Below are positions 41,819 to 54,133 of a DNA stretch of 64,000 nt, piece after piece. Source of the DNA: Circinella minor (lineage: Eukaryota; Mucoromycota; Mucoromycetes; Mucorales; Lichtheimiaceae); contig JAEPRB010000074.1 in the NCBI GenBank assembly GCA_016758965.1, positions 62,001 through 126,000 of the forward strand. Reading direction: 5' to 3'. The notes under the pieces were generated by a model that saw only the letters and a list, made by a program, of their open reading frames with translations, searched no databases and was not told the origin of the DNA. The position numbers and the translations under genes are program-made. Every line of letters starts with the position of its first letter. Positions within the stretch are counted from its first letter, which is position 1.

Positions 41819-42976
41819 TAAGTATATATATATTAATTATACCTACAAGAGTGGTTCAAACGACAACAGAAATATTCGTTGTCCATAAATCATAATCTTT
41901 TAGTATTGATGATACTCACTTTATTCTTGGATTTGATAGGTTCTTTTCATTCTTATGTTACAGTGAGTGTTGTAAGTATATTGTTCAACCAGTTCTCGTA
42001 ATGCCAAAGAGGTATGGGGAAATAATAATCTGTTCGCTATATGTGTATTCCAAAAGAATAGCTATATTCAAAAAAAAAAATGTTTATTTTCCCTGAAGCA
42101 GCTGATTTAACCAACATTTCTGACTGAATTGTGAGCGAATAATCTTTCGGTGTGATACGCATCAGTTGTCTAGAGTTTAAAAACGCTGAAAACGTCTACT
42201 GTCCGTTTGATTTTAAAACATATAATAATACTATATATTTTAGCTTTTGTACCAATTCACAGGGTTAAGCGATAGAGGTAAATGTTTTACCAAATAGTAT
42301 TATTGTACGAGGTGCGTGAACTTGAAATTATGACAAAACTGGAAAAAATTACGCAAGCCTCCGTTTTTTTACGTTAATATTGTTCGAACTACTAAACCGT
42401 ACAAACTGCTTCATCAACTTCGAACAGAACCGTTTTGATTGGTGCTTTTTTTGTTTTCTGTATCTTGCTAAAAAAATTATAAAAATATCAAGTACAATGA
42501 GGGGGATTTAAAGGGGTCCGTGCTTTTCTTCGGAGTTGGTTGTGAAACAATTGATAGCTAAGGAACAATGTTCACTTGATCACCATGAAACAAAAAATAC
42601 TTTTTTTTATCAATTATTGTTTCTTTAGATCGTCGTTTCCTTTAAGTTTTCATTAATACAAGCTTATACTTTACTTAAAAATAGTATCGCCTGTACTGTG
42701 TTTTAAAGTAGTCAAAGGCTGTCATGTTTCTGAAATTCAAGTTTTGAAATCGTCGGTCACGAAAAAAGAGTTATAAAAAGGATGCCTTCTAAAGCAAACT
42801 TTTTTTTTTACTTTGTTCAAGAGGTAGGCAGTCAATGAGTTAGGGCGGTCGGTCCAATATGCCCAATCCGGCCGACGCTAACTTTAAACTGTTTACTTTT
42901 TTAATCTCTTTTTTCTTCTTCAACACTTGAAAAACTGGAGGATATCATAATCTTCAATAAGAAACTGATAAAAAAA
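41819..42976. other. 1.2-kb non-coding region with a GC-rich hairpin
   Basis: The stretch is AT-rich except for 42839-42882, where GTTAGGGCGGTCGG and CCGGCCGACGCTAAC can form an imperfect stem. I see no open frame of note and no RNA gene I can name. Confidence 0.4.
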
Positions 42977-43105
42977 CTATTATTATTATTATTATTACTA
43001 TTACTATTACTATTACTATTACTATTACTATTACTATTACTATTACTATTACTATTACTATTACTATTACTATTACTATTACTATTACTATTACTATTAC
43101 TATTA
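42977..43105. repeat. long hexanucleotide microsatellite (TTACTA)n
   Basis: A short (TTA)n block of about 20 bp passes into about 18 near-perfect copies of the 6-base unit TTACTA (equally ACTATT), about 129 bp in total. The unit has stop codons in every frame on one strand or another, and it lies in non-coding DNA. Confidence 0.95.
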
Positions 43106-45583
43106 TAAACAATATAATAATATTGGTATGCTCATTTAGAACTTAGCATTTTGTTTTTAACTTTTTTTTTTGTTACGTAATGCTGTTTTGTTTTCATGGC
43201 ATTGAAGAGTTTACGTGCACAGACCTAAACTTAACGCTCCGTTATAGAAACACGTGATTACTTTATTTACATGTATTTTATACATATTTGTTTATTTAAA
43301 GATTTTTTTTTTATACTTATATGATTGCAACTACATCAGAATGCAGTTTTGTGGAGTTAAAAACTTTAATACGTTCATCAGTAAACTAAATTAAGTTTAT
43401 AGTCATACTTTTTTTTTCCTGCTTTTCCACCGCAAAGTTTCTTTAAACCTGTGATCGCAAAGAAAGCTACGTATAGCCAATTCACAAATGGTGGTACTTT
43501 TTCACTTTATGTGCATGACGCTAGAAATCACTGGCCACCTTAACTTCATTATGCAATTATGTTAACGCTAAAAGAACGCAAATAATAGTGGGAAATGCTT
43601 TTTCAACAAACATGCAGAATACCACTATTAATTTGCGATCAAAGACCACGGTCAAACGTAAGGTTTTTTATGCACTTCCATTTGACATTGTATTGTACAT
43701 TTTTTGTTTTCTTGAGTTGAAAAGTAAGCTTGACAGTAATGTTAGAAGGTAAAATAGGTACAGACATTCGCATACCAGAATATATTTAGACCACTTTAGA
43801 ATGACTTTGAGGCTACCTCCAGATTTGGTTCTACAAAGACTAGCAAGCGTTCAATACGTAAAGTGTATACTTTGTCCCCTCAAAAAAGTTAAAAGTATTT
43901 TTTACACGACGGGCCCACCTTTCATCCATTGTATTTATTTCTATTATAGCCGTGAACATGATGATGGTGTAAGTTTCTCTTTTCACTTAAGCAAACGAAT
44001 ACCATGCCCATACATAGCTATCATACCCAATTTATTACAATATCATTATTTTCAAAATAGTTGTATTATGTCGAATGAGTCGGTCTACATAATGTAATTA
44101 CAAGAATTTTATTATATATATATATATAATCCAAGTAAACAGAAAATAATATACATATATCTGAATAAACCCTAACAACGGTCAACATACAAGCAATATC
44201 GCGAATCAAGCGAGTTTGTTTATAACATAGTGTCATACATGAATAATGTATCTAACGAATATTAATTGAGCGCAATAAAAATGTACGTAAAAAATAAGGT
44301 TGACCAAGCGACTCACAAAATATTACTAAACGCTAAAGAAAAAAAGGAAAAAAGAAAATCATATTATGTATAATCTTTTCGTCTCTGAGATAAAGCGCTT
44401 GAAAAACAAAAAATGAGACATCACTGTTATTTAGCATTTAAAATACCATGTGAAGACTACTAATCAGTCTGACTACTTCTACTTACAATTACTGCTGCTC
44501 AAGCTGACGAATATTGAAAGCATTTGAATATTATCATTACAATGATTTTTATAGATCAACGGGTTTTTTGTAGTGGGACTAATTTTTCAAGTAGTTTAAT
44601 TGTTTTTTCCAGTCCAGAACTAACGGGGCCATCAAATAATAATAAATGTTATTGTGAAGAAGAAAAAAACTCTGGAAAATGACTCTAGATAAATTGTTGC
44701 AACAGTTAGTGGTATTTGCTCAAGATGTTAGTTTTGATGATGGCAAGTTTACTATTGGCTGGATTTCAATGATTTAGTAACGTTTTCATGGGTAACCTGG
44801 TGTTGTTTGCTCATTCACTCTTCACATTGAATATTATTTTAAAAAGTTTTATACATGTTAAATTTATTTATTTCTTTATCGTACTCTTTTTCATTGTTCA
44901 ACTTTGATAACCTCCTCTCATTTTCTTTGAAGTAGAGATTTCTTTCTTTAATTGATAATGACAAGATAGTGATACAAGTAATTGGATATAAATTTGACAA
45001 AAAAGAAGTTATTCGTACAGGTAACTTTTATTTCTGTTGTCGAAATTACAATAAAAAAAACATTTATCGTTCTCTGTGAACATATTATTAATATCGCCTA
45101 TCATGACAATGGATTTAAATAGTACATTACATCATTGAAGATAAAGGTATACTGTAAATAGTCAATGATATACTATAAACTATAATAGATTATCAATACA
45201 CTTGATAATGTACATGATGTTTTTATAATGTGGAAGTTTTACGAAAACTAATTAGAAGCCTATATACTTTTTTTTTCATTCACATGAGAGGTTATTGATG
45301 ATCAGAAAACCGACAAATGACATAATACGCAGCTTTTTTTTCCATCCGCTTTATGCCCTCTCACTTTTTCAGTTAGTAGCGTTTAAAGATAAGTCGTATC
45401 TTAAATATACTTTTACAAAAGCACACCTTAATAATGAATGCGATTCATATATAAACATATGGCCTAGTTACCACCACCACCATCTGCAAGAGATGCAGGT
45501 CCGCTGCTCGGAGTGCCCAAATGCACCTCATCTCTGAGCCCTGTTCTTATGTACTCCTCTTTTTTCCCATTTCTACCCGCAGA
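43106..45583. other. 2.5-kb gene-free region
   Basis: Only short frames are present. The longest, 98 codons at 43801-44097, has no recognisable domain. The right end is the promoter of the acyltransferase gene. Confidence 0.45.
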
Positions 45584-45593
45584 TATATAAAAA
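45584..45593 (+). promoter_or_regulatory. TATA box of the acyltransferase gene
   Basis: TATATAAAAA lies 68 bp upstream of the ATG at 45661, with no ATG between them. This agrees with the chosen start. Confidence 0.45.
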
Positions 45594-45660
45594 GAGCCTG
45601 TTCTTTTTCTTTTCTTTACCTTAGAAACTCCCATTGTAACAGATATATATAAATATATTC

Positions 45661-46921
45661 ATGTCCTTACCTTTGGGTGGCATTAAGCCATGTATCGATT
45701 TTACCCTTCCAGAACCAACAGTGTTACCATGTTTCCAGTTGATAATATTTTATCTTATAACACTTTCAATCAGCTATACCATATTGAAGAATGAAAGTCG
45801 AATATCAATAATCTCGTCTAATCAATTACGGGTCATCTTGGCAATAATCCATGCAATAATTCCTCAATTAATTGTGTCTACCAATGTTGTGGCTAATCTA
45901 TTTTTTGCCGCTATGCCTTGGTTCTTCGTAGCCTATGGTGCAACAATGCCTTTGGAACGCATTACCTTACAAGAAGCATATGTCACATTTATGGCTATAG
46001 TTATCGATCAAGAACGACAACAACGACAAATAAGCGCCGAGGGAAAAACAAGCGACAATAATAGTGGAGCAAAAAGTGAAAATCGTTGGCATGGCTGTAT
46101 TAAAATCATACGTGGCACAATCAAATGGATTTTCTTATTCCGATGCATTGAACCATTTTTACCTGAAAATAATGCATACATCCTATCATTACCATGGTTT
46201 CACTGGAAAAGTATGACCTTGACAATGTTATATGGAATTGAAGGATACTGTTTCCTCGGAATAATAGATATTGGAATGGGTATTGAAGAATTTGCGTTGG
46301 GTATACCACTGATTGATCTTTTCAACTCACCTATATTAGCATCCAGTCCAAGAGATTTTTGGAGGTAATGTATATGAATCAAAGACAGTAGTTAAAAGAG
46401 AAAGAGCTTGGAATCATCTTTTTTCTGACAATGTTAGACATATACCAATTAGTCGACGATGGAATCGAGCGGTACGAAATCTTCTCCATCATATTATATT
46501 TGTACGAAGTATAAAAGAAGATTTTACCAATAAAGATACAAAGTTGACAAAAACGAAAACTGAAAATAAGAAGGAACAGCGGATATCATCCTTTTTTTTA
46601 ACAAAAAACATAATGGGGTTCTTGGCGTTTTTTGTTAGTGGTGTCTTTCATGAGCTTATCATTACTTCCATGTTTAGAAAAATGACACTTGAAAATTTGG
46701 CATTTTTTACCTTACAAGGAATTGCTGTTTGGATCCAACTTACAATACGTGATTGGGCAACATGGTCAAAGCAGTATCCTCACGGCTTAACAAGAGTTGT
46801 TTGTGTCTTGTGTCATTTAATGTTCTTGTCTGTAACAGGGCGCCTCTTTCTAGCACCTTATCTACGATATCCAGGCTCAACACCTAAAGACCTATATGAT
46901 AATTATGCTTTTCATGTATAA
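45661..46921 (+). CDS. wax-synthase/MBOAT-like membrane acyltransferase, frame disrupted or tiny intron
   Basis: The first frame runs 45661-46364 and a second continues to 46921. Joined, they give about 408 aa. Hydrophobic segments recur throughout (for example LIIFYLITLSISYTIL, VVANLFFAAMPWFFVAYGA, MLYGIEGYCFLGIIDIGM). SSPRDFW followed by WNHLF is the conserved region of fungal wax-synthase-type proteins (usually DFWGRRW), and SGVFHEL holds the family's active-site His. The family transfers acyl groups from acyl-CoA to an alcohol in the ER; the substrate here is unknown. At the junction the frame stops (TGG AGG TAA). Either an intron of only 34 or 40 bases (46365-46398 or 46365-46404) is removed, or one base is extra: dropping the A at 46363 would read DFWGNVYESK and stay open. 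Other introns in this window are longer than 65 bp, so the gene may be damaged. Confidence 0.75.
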
Positions 46922-47979
46922 TTGTTAAAATAGAGTATCATTTTTTAAAAATCTATCATTCTTCCATTATATAATTAATTGCAAACTTCATACAATTATT
47001 ATTTTTAACTACCATATGCGTCCATACGTATGTCCATCCATCATTACTATTTTTAAAGTAGTAGTCCAATAATAAACTTTTCCATCATCTCTGTTGTCAT
47101 TATTACTGGAGTACTACATAACGTGCGCTCGGATGTTGGACTTAGTCGTATAGTTAACTATCTATTACACGTATGAATATTTTTGAGTCATATATCTTGT
47201 TTGTTGTATCTCTGGTGTTACACCATAAAATGTTCGGTGCAATGATCACCCAATACCCGGACTACTAAATAAAGACAATGGAACAGATACCGCCGATGGT
47301 AATACAAACAGGAGAAGTATTACACGACACATCATAAGTCTTTCATCCACGCAATTGCATTGTTACTGATTATTATTATAAATAGAGGGACCATAATTTC
47401 TTTGCAAAATATGTACATATTCGTAAACAAAGCCAATTTGCTTGATCTATGACACATAAATTGAACCACCGTGCTGTGCCGAACCAAGTTTATTATCGTT
47501 ACAGGGAAACAACACTTTTTGGTGACAGATCATTCTACATTTTTTTTCACAGGCGAACGTATTATTTACTGTTCTATTTTGTAGGTAGCTATCATAGTGT
47601 TTTTGTCGTTGCACGGGTTAGAAAAAAAAGCGATAATACGAATTATTTTCCTATTTGGTAATATTTGTTTACATAAATTTTCTTTCCTTTATTCGTTCGT
47701 CGAATTATACAATGTAAGAAAGTTAATTTAATTGAAGAAAAAGGCATAGAATATTATTCTTTTGATAATTTAATTATTGTTTATAGTGGTTACTCAAAAA
47801 AAAAAAAAATGGAGAAAGATCGGACACATAAATGCTAATTTGAATCAAATAAGGTAGTCTTGTCGTCAACTTACCATTTAAGGAACCAAATAAGATTGCG
47901 TATTTATACCCCAAGTCATTTTTTCATTACAAAAAAAGCTCTATCTTCTCTCCGTCTCTTCACTCTCATTTTTTTCTTC
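46922..47979. other. intergenic region between the acyltransferase and P450 genes
   Basis: About 1.06 kb with no supported gene. A frame upstream of the P450 ATG (from 47860) is open but has no ATG start, so it is taken as 5' UTR. The final 60 bases are pyrimidine-rich. Confidence 0.45.
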
Positions 47980-49983
47980 ATGTTGTCAGCATATATTGAA
48001 AACGCACAACAGCTTATTCAAACTGTCGAAAAACGACTTGGTGACCGTATCACACTTCCTTATGTCAATACAGAAGTATCTCTCCAGAATATATTATTGA
48101 GTGCAGGTATAACTGGTTTCATTAGTTACGCTGTATCAAAATACATCATATATCGTCTTTATCTTCATCCATTAAACAAAATCCCTGGCCCATCTACTGG
48201 TTGGTTCCCACTCTTGGGAAATTTTCGAGAAATTTTTTCTGAAGAGGTAAAAAAAAACCATATATTAAAGCAATGTTTTATGAAAAGTGTAATATATAAA
48301 AAGATATGTATATAAACTAATTTTCATACTGCATATTTGGACCTGAAAAAATCAGAGTGGTGTACCGCATAAAAGGTGGGCAGAAAAATATGGAGGTGTT
48401 GTAAGGTATTATGGACCATGGAACCAGCCTCGTCTCTCGGTTACTGATCCTGAAATGTTAAAGCAAATCTTGACGACGCACGTATATGATTATACAAAGA
48501 CACCACAAGGGGTTAAATTTCTTGGTCAAATTCTTGGTCACGGCTTGCTTGTTACAGAGGTAACCAATTCACAATACATTCAATCTATCTGGACATAAAA
48601 GTGGTATTATAAGTATCATGATTATTCGGTCGAAATTTATAAAAGAACATTATAAATTGACTAATTTTTTTTACCCTAAATTAACCCAGGGTGATGTTCA
48701 TCGTCGTCATCGCAAGATGCTTAATCCTGCATTTTCTCTCCAAGCTATTCGAGAGTTGACGCCTATTTTATTCGTACCACCTGTCCAACTTGCTGAAAAA
48801 TGGATGAGCGAAATTAAAACAAAACAGACTAGACCAGATGAAGCTGTAGAAGTTGTTGTTTCACATGGTCTTTCGCTCGTTACACTTGACGAAATAGGCT
48901 TGGGAGCCTTTGGACAAGAATTCAACGCGGTTCGATATGATGGCACTGATAAAGTCAACAAATTAAGTTGGGCATATCAAACTATTTTTGACCCATCCGA
49001 CCGGGGGATATTGATGTTTTTGACACAAATTTTCCCATTTTTACAATATTTACCAGTCCCACGCAGATTTGAAATGGAAAGAGCCTTCAAAACTTTACAT
49101 GATGAAAGTAAACATATTGTACAGCTTGGTATTGAACGTGCTAATGAGACTACAACCAAGAGTGGTGGATTCAATAACCATTTGCTATCACTGATGATTC
49201 GGAACTCTGATGACGAAAAGGGGCAAGGATTTACTGCTGAAGAATTACGAAACCAATGTCTCACATTTTTGGCTGCTGGGTAAATAAATATGGAGATGGA
49301 TACAAAAAAGTCATAGTTTAAATAGTATTCTAACTTTTCTGTTTTTTGTCAGTCACGAAACAACTGCTGTATCATTGTCATGGTGTTTATGGTTATTAGC
49401 ACAACACCAGGATATCCAAGATGCATTGCGTGCCGAAGTGACACCTCTTTTCGAAAACGTGAATACGGACGACCCTGTATTTCAAGATAATCCATTCGAA
49501 CTAGGTTTTGACAAAGCTAACATTCCATCCTATGAAGATATCAACAATTTACATTTATTGAACAACGTTTGTCGCGAAACGTCCCGTTTGATCCCTGTTG
49601 TTCCATTAACAACGCGCTATGCAAGCAAAGATATGGTTTTTAAAAACCATTTCATTCCTAAAGGCACTATTATATTTTTACCTATTATTGCTAGTCACCA
49701 CAACAAGGATTTGTGGGGCGAGGATGCAGAAGAGTTTCGACCAAGTCGATGGGATGAACAAAATGCTTCCAAGGCTGGACCCTATGAGTATTTACCGTTT
49801 CTGGCTGGTGTAAGATCTTGTATTGGTAGTCGTTTCGCGATGATCGAACTTAAGATTATTTTATCAGTTTTGTTAATGAAATTCCAATTTTTTGAAAAGC
49901 CTGGATTTGTCCCTACAAAAGCACAACGAATTACTCTTCGACCTTCGCCTAATATGACTTTGTTGGTAAAGCCAGTCAAATAA
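47980..49983 (+). CDS. cytochrome P450 monooxygenase
   Basis: Exons 47980-48246, 48356-48559, 48690-49279 and 49353-49983 give 1692 nt, 563 aa. A membrane anchor (ILLSAGITGFISYAVSKYII, about residues 42-61) is followed by a Pro-rich hinge (NKIPGPSTGWFPLLGN). The I-helix oxygen-activating motif AAGHETT (about residues 352-358) spans the third intron. The K-helix ExxR is CRETSRL (Glu429, Arg432), and PSRWDE belongs to the PERF-like region. The heme loop FLAGVRSCIGSRFA has Cys510 as ligand. All canonical residues are intact, so the enzyme should be active and ER-bound, needing a P450 reductase. Subfamily and substrate cannot be set from sequence by eye; sterol 14-demethylase-type motifs are not evident. 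It lies 1 kb downstream of the acyltransferase gene on the same strand. Confidence 0.95.
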
Positions 49984-50966
49984 GGGACATTAACCTATTC
50001 AATCATGATATATTACTTCCTATTTTTTATATCATTCCCTTGTCATGTACTACTATTTTTTTCATATCCTTCAAACATACTCTTCACTATTGTAAATTAA
50101 ATTCTTATTGTATATTGTACCAAAAGAATATATGATGCTATTATATAGTTGTATCCAATCCAGATTACTGGTAATATATTGTCGACGTTTTAAGTGCTGT
50201 TGCGGAAAAGCCTTTTCTAAAAATACAAATAAAAATAAAACCTCACTTGGGAACATATAATGTCTTTCTTTTCTTCTCATCCTCCTTTTAGACTTTGCAG
50301 AAAATTTGACAGAACATTAGTGCCCTGTGTTGTGCAGCAATATTGAAACATATACTTCTATCAAAAAATATGTACGTATGAACAAGCGAAGTGACAATGA
50401 TTTATAATCAATTTTTATCATCAGCAGCACACACCATGAATAGCCAGCCATCATCACTCATACCTGCATAATTAAATCAATTCCAACACTAAACTATTGT
50501 TTAGTATGGATATACATTTGATCATCTACTCATCTTATCTATTATTTGTAATTTTCCGAACTAGCTTCTTATATTTATATTTATCATAGTGTGCTCTGTT
50601 GTAATCTTCGCGGCACTAAATGTGGTATGTAAGCATATATCAAGAGACATACAAATAAAGAGTCACTGATTTTAAGCAATGCTTCTTATAATAAAATCCA
50701 TCTTTATCAGCAGGCACTTACGCTTAGATTGACATATAAATATGTCATAATGTTAAACAATGTAGATACGTAATAACCCAGATAAAAGTAACAGATAAAA
50801 ATTTCTCGCTGAGATTATGGCTGATAAAAGCTAGTAATAAAGCATTTATTTAGAAATTACAGTCTAATTTTATAAGAAATTATGTATATGGATATCTAAT
50901 ATGATTGTAGTGCTGCCAACAGTGTACATAAAAAGAGAGCAAAGTCAACAAAGACAATATATATGT
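49984..50966. other. convergent 3' intergenic region
   Basis: About 980 bp between the 3' ends of the P450 and the first F-box gene. It is AT-rich with no frame above about 70 codons and no repeat I can pair. Confidence 0.45.
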
Positions 50967-53174
50967 TTATGAATCAGCGTTCTCGTTATTACAATCTCTA
51001 TCAGTGAGACCAAGTGTAACATAGTTCTCAACTTGCATAAAGTCAATAAAATAATCCCCTATGTCTTTTAATTCATACTTGAATGTTTGGCGCTTCAACA
51101 TATTGTTGATGCTGTCAGGTGGATCGAACAATCTGATGCTATCAAAGAACATATTTTCCAAACTTGTACTCCATCGTAATAGCCGCAATACACCTGTACC
51201 ATCAGCATAGAACGGGATTCCAGCACCCCGAGGGCTTAACATACGTAATGTTTTCAAATACTTCAATCTAGCCAGTGCTTCTAATGCTGATCTAGATATA
51301 TATGCAATGTATCTGAGCTCAAGATATTCAATGACTGTATTCTTAGACAGTAACTCGGCAAATCGTGTAAATCCTTCATCTGATAGTAAATCTCCATTGA
51401 CTTCAATACGAAGCTTTTTCAAAGTATCAACATAAGCAAATGCTTGTAATAGTTGATCGGTCGCGGGTCGTGGCATCATATCCAATTCTATGACTTGTAA
51501 TTGTGATCCGCGCTTTGCTAATTCTTTAAAAAGACGTATGGATGCATCTGAATCATCATGATTGGTACTACCAGTTGTACTATTACCAACGTTGAATACT
51601 AAATGAGTATTGGAGAGGTATATATGTGTCAATCGATTCAAAATTTTGAGTGTTCTCGATACTTGGATACTCATATCTTTGACATCGATAGCAAGTTTTT
51701 CTAGACCGGGTAAGCGTTCTAAAAGCAAGGTCATGGAAAATGTATCAAGTAATATTCCACAACATTCCAATCTGCGTATATTGGGGAACGTAAGGTTCAG
51801 AAAAATAGACGACCAGTCCTCACGAGCTGTATAAAGCGGAGAGTGATAGTATCTTCCATGCAAAAGTAAGGATTCTAATGTACTCGCATTTTGTATAATG
51901 TGTGGTGCTATTTGTGTTGGTCCATAACCCTGTGCTTCACATGTATACAAGTATTGGAGACCTCCTTTTCTTTCTCTTTGTTGCTGTTGCTGTTGTTGTT
52001 GAATTCCTGTTCCATCCCCTTCTATCCTTTTTATTTTGTTTTCTTCCCCATCGTTTATAATAATACACTCTGACCAATCTTGCCGGTAACTTGTAAAACA
52101 ATCGCAGTTGCTCTGTAGGAATGTCAAATTTGGGCACCATGTATTGAACAGTTTGTTGAGGTCAATAATATTCGTATTGTAATCAGGTACTATTGAAAAT
52201 CCTTGATGAACTCCTAATAGCCCCGTCGTGCATATGAGGTATAGTAAATTAGGACATTTCTTTACTATGGGTTCAAGCCGTTGCTTATGCATATAAACAT
52301 CTAAGCACAGATAAGTGAGGGTGTGAAACGTGGATTGCTGTTGAGATAATAATATGTTATTGTCATGTTGTTCATCTGGAACGATGGGTTCTGTATCATA
52401 CAATAGATCTTTGTAAGCATCTCCTGTTGGTATATATGTAAATCTACAAAGGCTTGGACAGTTACGTAATATACGGATAAATGGAAGATTTGTTGGGTGC
52501 CTGATAAATTTCAATTCCAAGAGCTGTTCTGTAAGTTGTTTTAGTTGTTCGATGAATTGACATTTTTCACTTGAAAATAATGTACAATTATTAAATTCTA
52601 TGCAAAAAAAAAGAAACTTAACTTTAATAAGCTGGAATGTGATACTTTTATATTGATAAAAAAGGCCATCAATATGTACTCGTTATATTGTTGCTTATAG
52701 ATGGTTTAAAGCAATGAACGAATTCTTTCCCCTTTTTTTTCTTTATGTGTGGCTGTGAAATTGTTTCATTATATTTTATTTATAAACAAAATAATTGTTA
52801 CCTAAATATTTGATACCATGGCACCCACTAACAAATAATGTTTTCATTATATACATTATATCTTGCTCTTTGTTTATCGCATCAAATATAACCTTCTTTA
52901 CATGAATACCCAGACAACGTTTCCAACGGTTATTATTCTTGTAAAATTCAAGCTTGTGAAAATTTAGGTAAGTCCACATATGCTGTGCGTACTGTGGAAC
53001 ATCAATATACCATGATTGTGCAACTGTCATGCTTGTCAGTACATCCGATCTGTTGAGATTGGTGAAAATGGTGAGTATAATGTCGGCCGGTAATGCTAAA
53101 AAACCAAGCTGATTTAAGGAGCGATCTATATTGATGTTTGTTGTAATAGAAGGAACGTTCATGGAAAATTTCAT
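50967..53174 (-). CDS. F-box protein with LRR-like C-terminal region (paralogue A)
   Basis: Exons 53174-52802 and 52597-50967 give 2004 nt, 667 aa. The F-box is near the N-terminus (LALPADIILTIFTNLNRSDV, then VAQSWYIDVP, about residues 25-62). The rest has spaced Leu and Asn residues in leucine-rich-repeat style (LTYLCLDVYMHKQRLEPI, CPNLLYLICTTG, LTHIYLSNTHLVF, LKTLRMLSPRG), interrupted by a Gln run (QQQQQQQQ). The acceptor used here, a long T-run ending GCATAG at 52598, keeps the junction codon as Glu. F-box proteins bring substrates to SCF ubiquitin ligases through Skp1; the LRR-like part would choose the substrate. It is clearly related to the next gene in exon structure, in the sequence around the junction and in the CPNLLYL block. 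Confidence 0.85.
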
Positions 53175-54133
53175 TGTTATTATTACTATTATTATTATTT
53201 CTCTTATCACTATACCAAATAATAATATGTAATATACAAAGAGGAAACAAAAGAAGGATAAAAATATGTGTTTAAGAGCTGCATTAGGGTTCCCTTTCTC
53301 CCGGTCTTGTGTAACAAAAGGGAAGCACCTCGTACACTAAGTTGGTTGGGGCCTCGTGCCCTGGAGTAAGAAGAAGCCAATACCACCAGGTCCTCCGTTC
53401 GAGTCACGTCCAAGTCTTAGCAAATGACATTTCAGGTCCTTAAAAATAGTCATCGTATATCTGTTTGTAATGAAATTGCAGTGGCCGTCAATAAAATTCA
53501 CTTCACATCATGCTTTGAATTCTTAAAAAAAAACGAAGTTGGTTGTTTTGAAATACAAGTTAGCATATCCCTACTTGTGAGATGACTACTGTATTCTTTT
53601 TTTACATTAGACTCTAAAATTTATTATTATCAATATTGATACGTAAATAGTTCTTTTTTTTATACAATCAATAGCTTTTAACGGTTGAAAAAAATAACTT
53701 GTTTAGAAAAAATAACAGACTTAATACCAATGAAGATTCTTTACAGATTTCTGGTTTTTTTTTTCTAAAGTCATACTGTTACCTGTATATTCCAATTACA
53801 CGCTTATTTAACTGATGATATCGTCAATAAAGTTTACATTTGTGTTTGGATTTTATAAACAAATATTCGTACTTATCATCAAGTGGTTCATTATAAGTTG
53901 TCTAATGTTATTTGGTTCTTCATTTTATCATCTATTACACCAAATCAAACGCAAATTTGATATACTGTACGAGACTTTTTGTTCTTGATACAAACTAAAG
54001 CAATGGAATTGGTAAAGATCACTCGGAGTTGACGTTTTATTATTATTATTATTATTAGTAAATATAGAAGTATAAAAATAGCTTACTACTACTACAAAGT
54101 GAAATTGGCTCAACGAGTAAAATACTACATACA
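53175..54133. other. intergenic region between the two F-box genes, with a SINE-like element
   Basis: The left part is the upstream region of paralogue A and the right part the 3' flank of paralogue B. Apart from the SINE-like insertion at 53339-53545 and a (TTA)n run at 54037-54057, I see nothing of note. Confidence 0.5.
53339..53545 (+). mobile_element. SINE-like retroelement, copy 2, with 10-bp target-site duplication
   Basis: The body (about 53349-53535) starts with the same GGGCCTCG as copy 1 and ends in an A-run after the shared GAATTCTTAAAA. AAGTTGGTTG flanks it at 53339-53348 and 53536-53545. The B-box-like CGTTCGAGTCA (53396-53406) and the following CGTCCAAGTC are identical to copy 1, as is CAGTGGCCGTCAATAAAATT near the 3' end. 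The A-box region is more diverged (CTGGAGTAAGAAGAAG). It sits about 165 bp upstream of the ATG of F-box paralogue A, in opposite orientation, so it may lie in that gene's promoter or leader. Confidence 0.78.

Noticed and set aside
43801..44097. 98-codon plus-strand frame
   Set aside because: No domain, no promoter signal and no splice partner; consistent with a chance frame in a long gap.
47860..47979. 40-residue N-terminal extension of the P450
   Set aside because: The frame is open but begins with TTG; the first ATG is at 47980 and leaves a normal membrane anchor.
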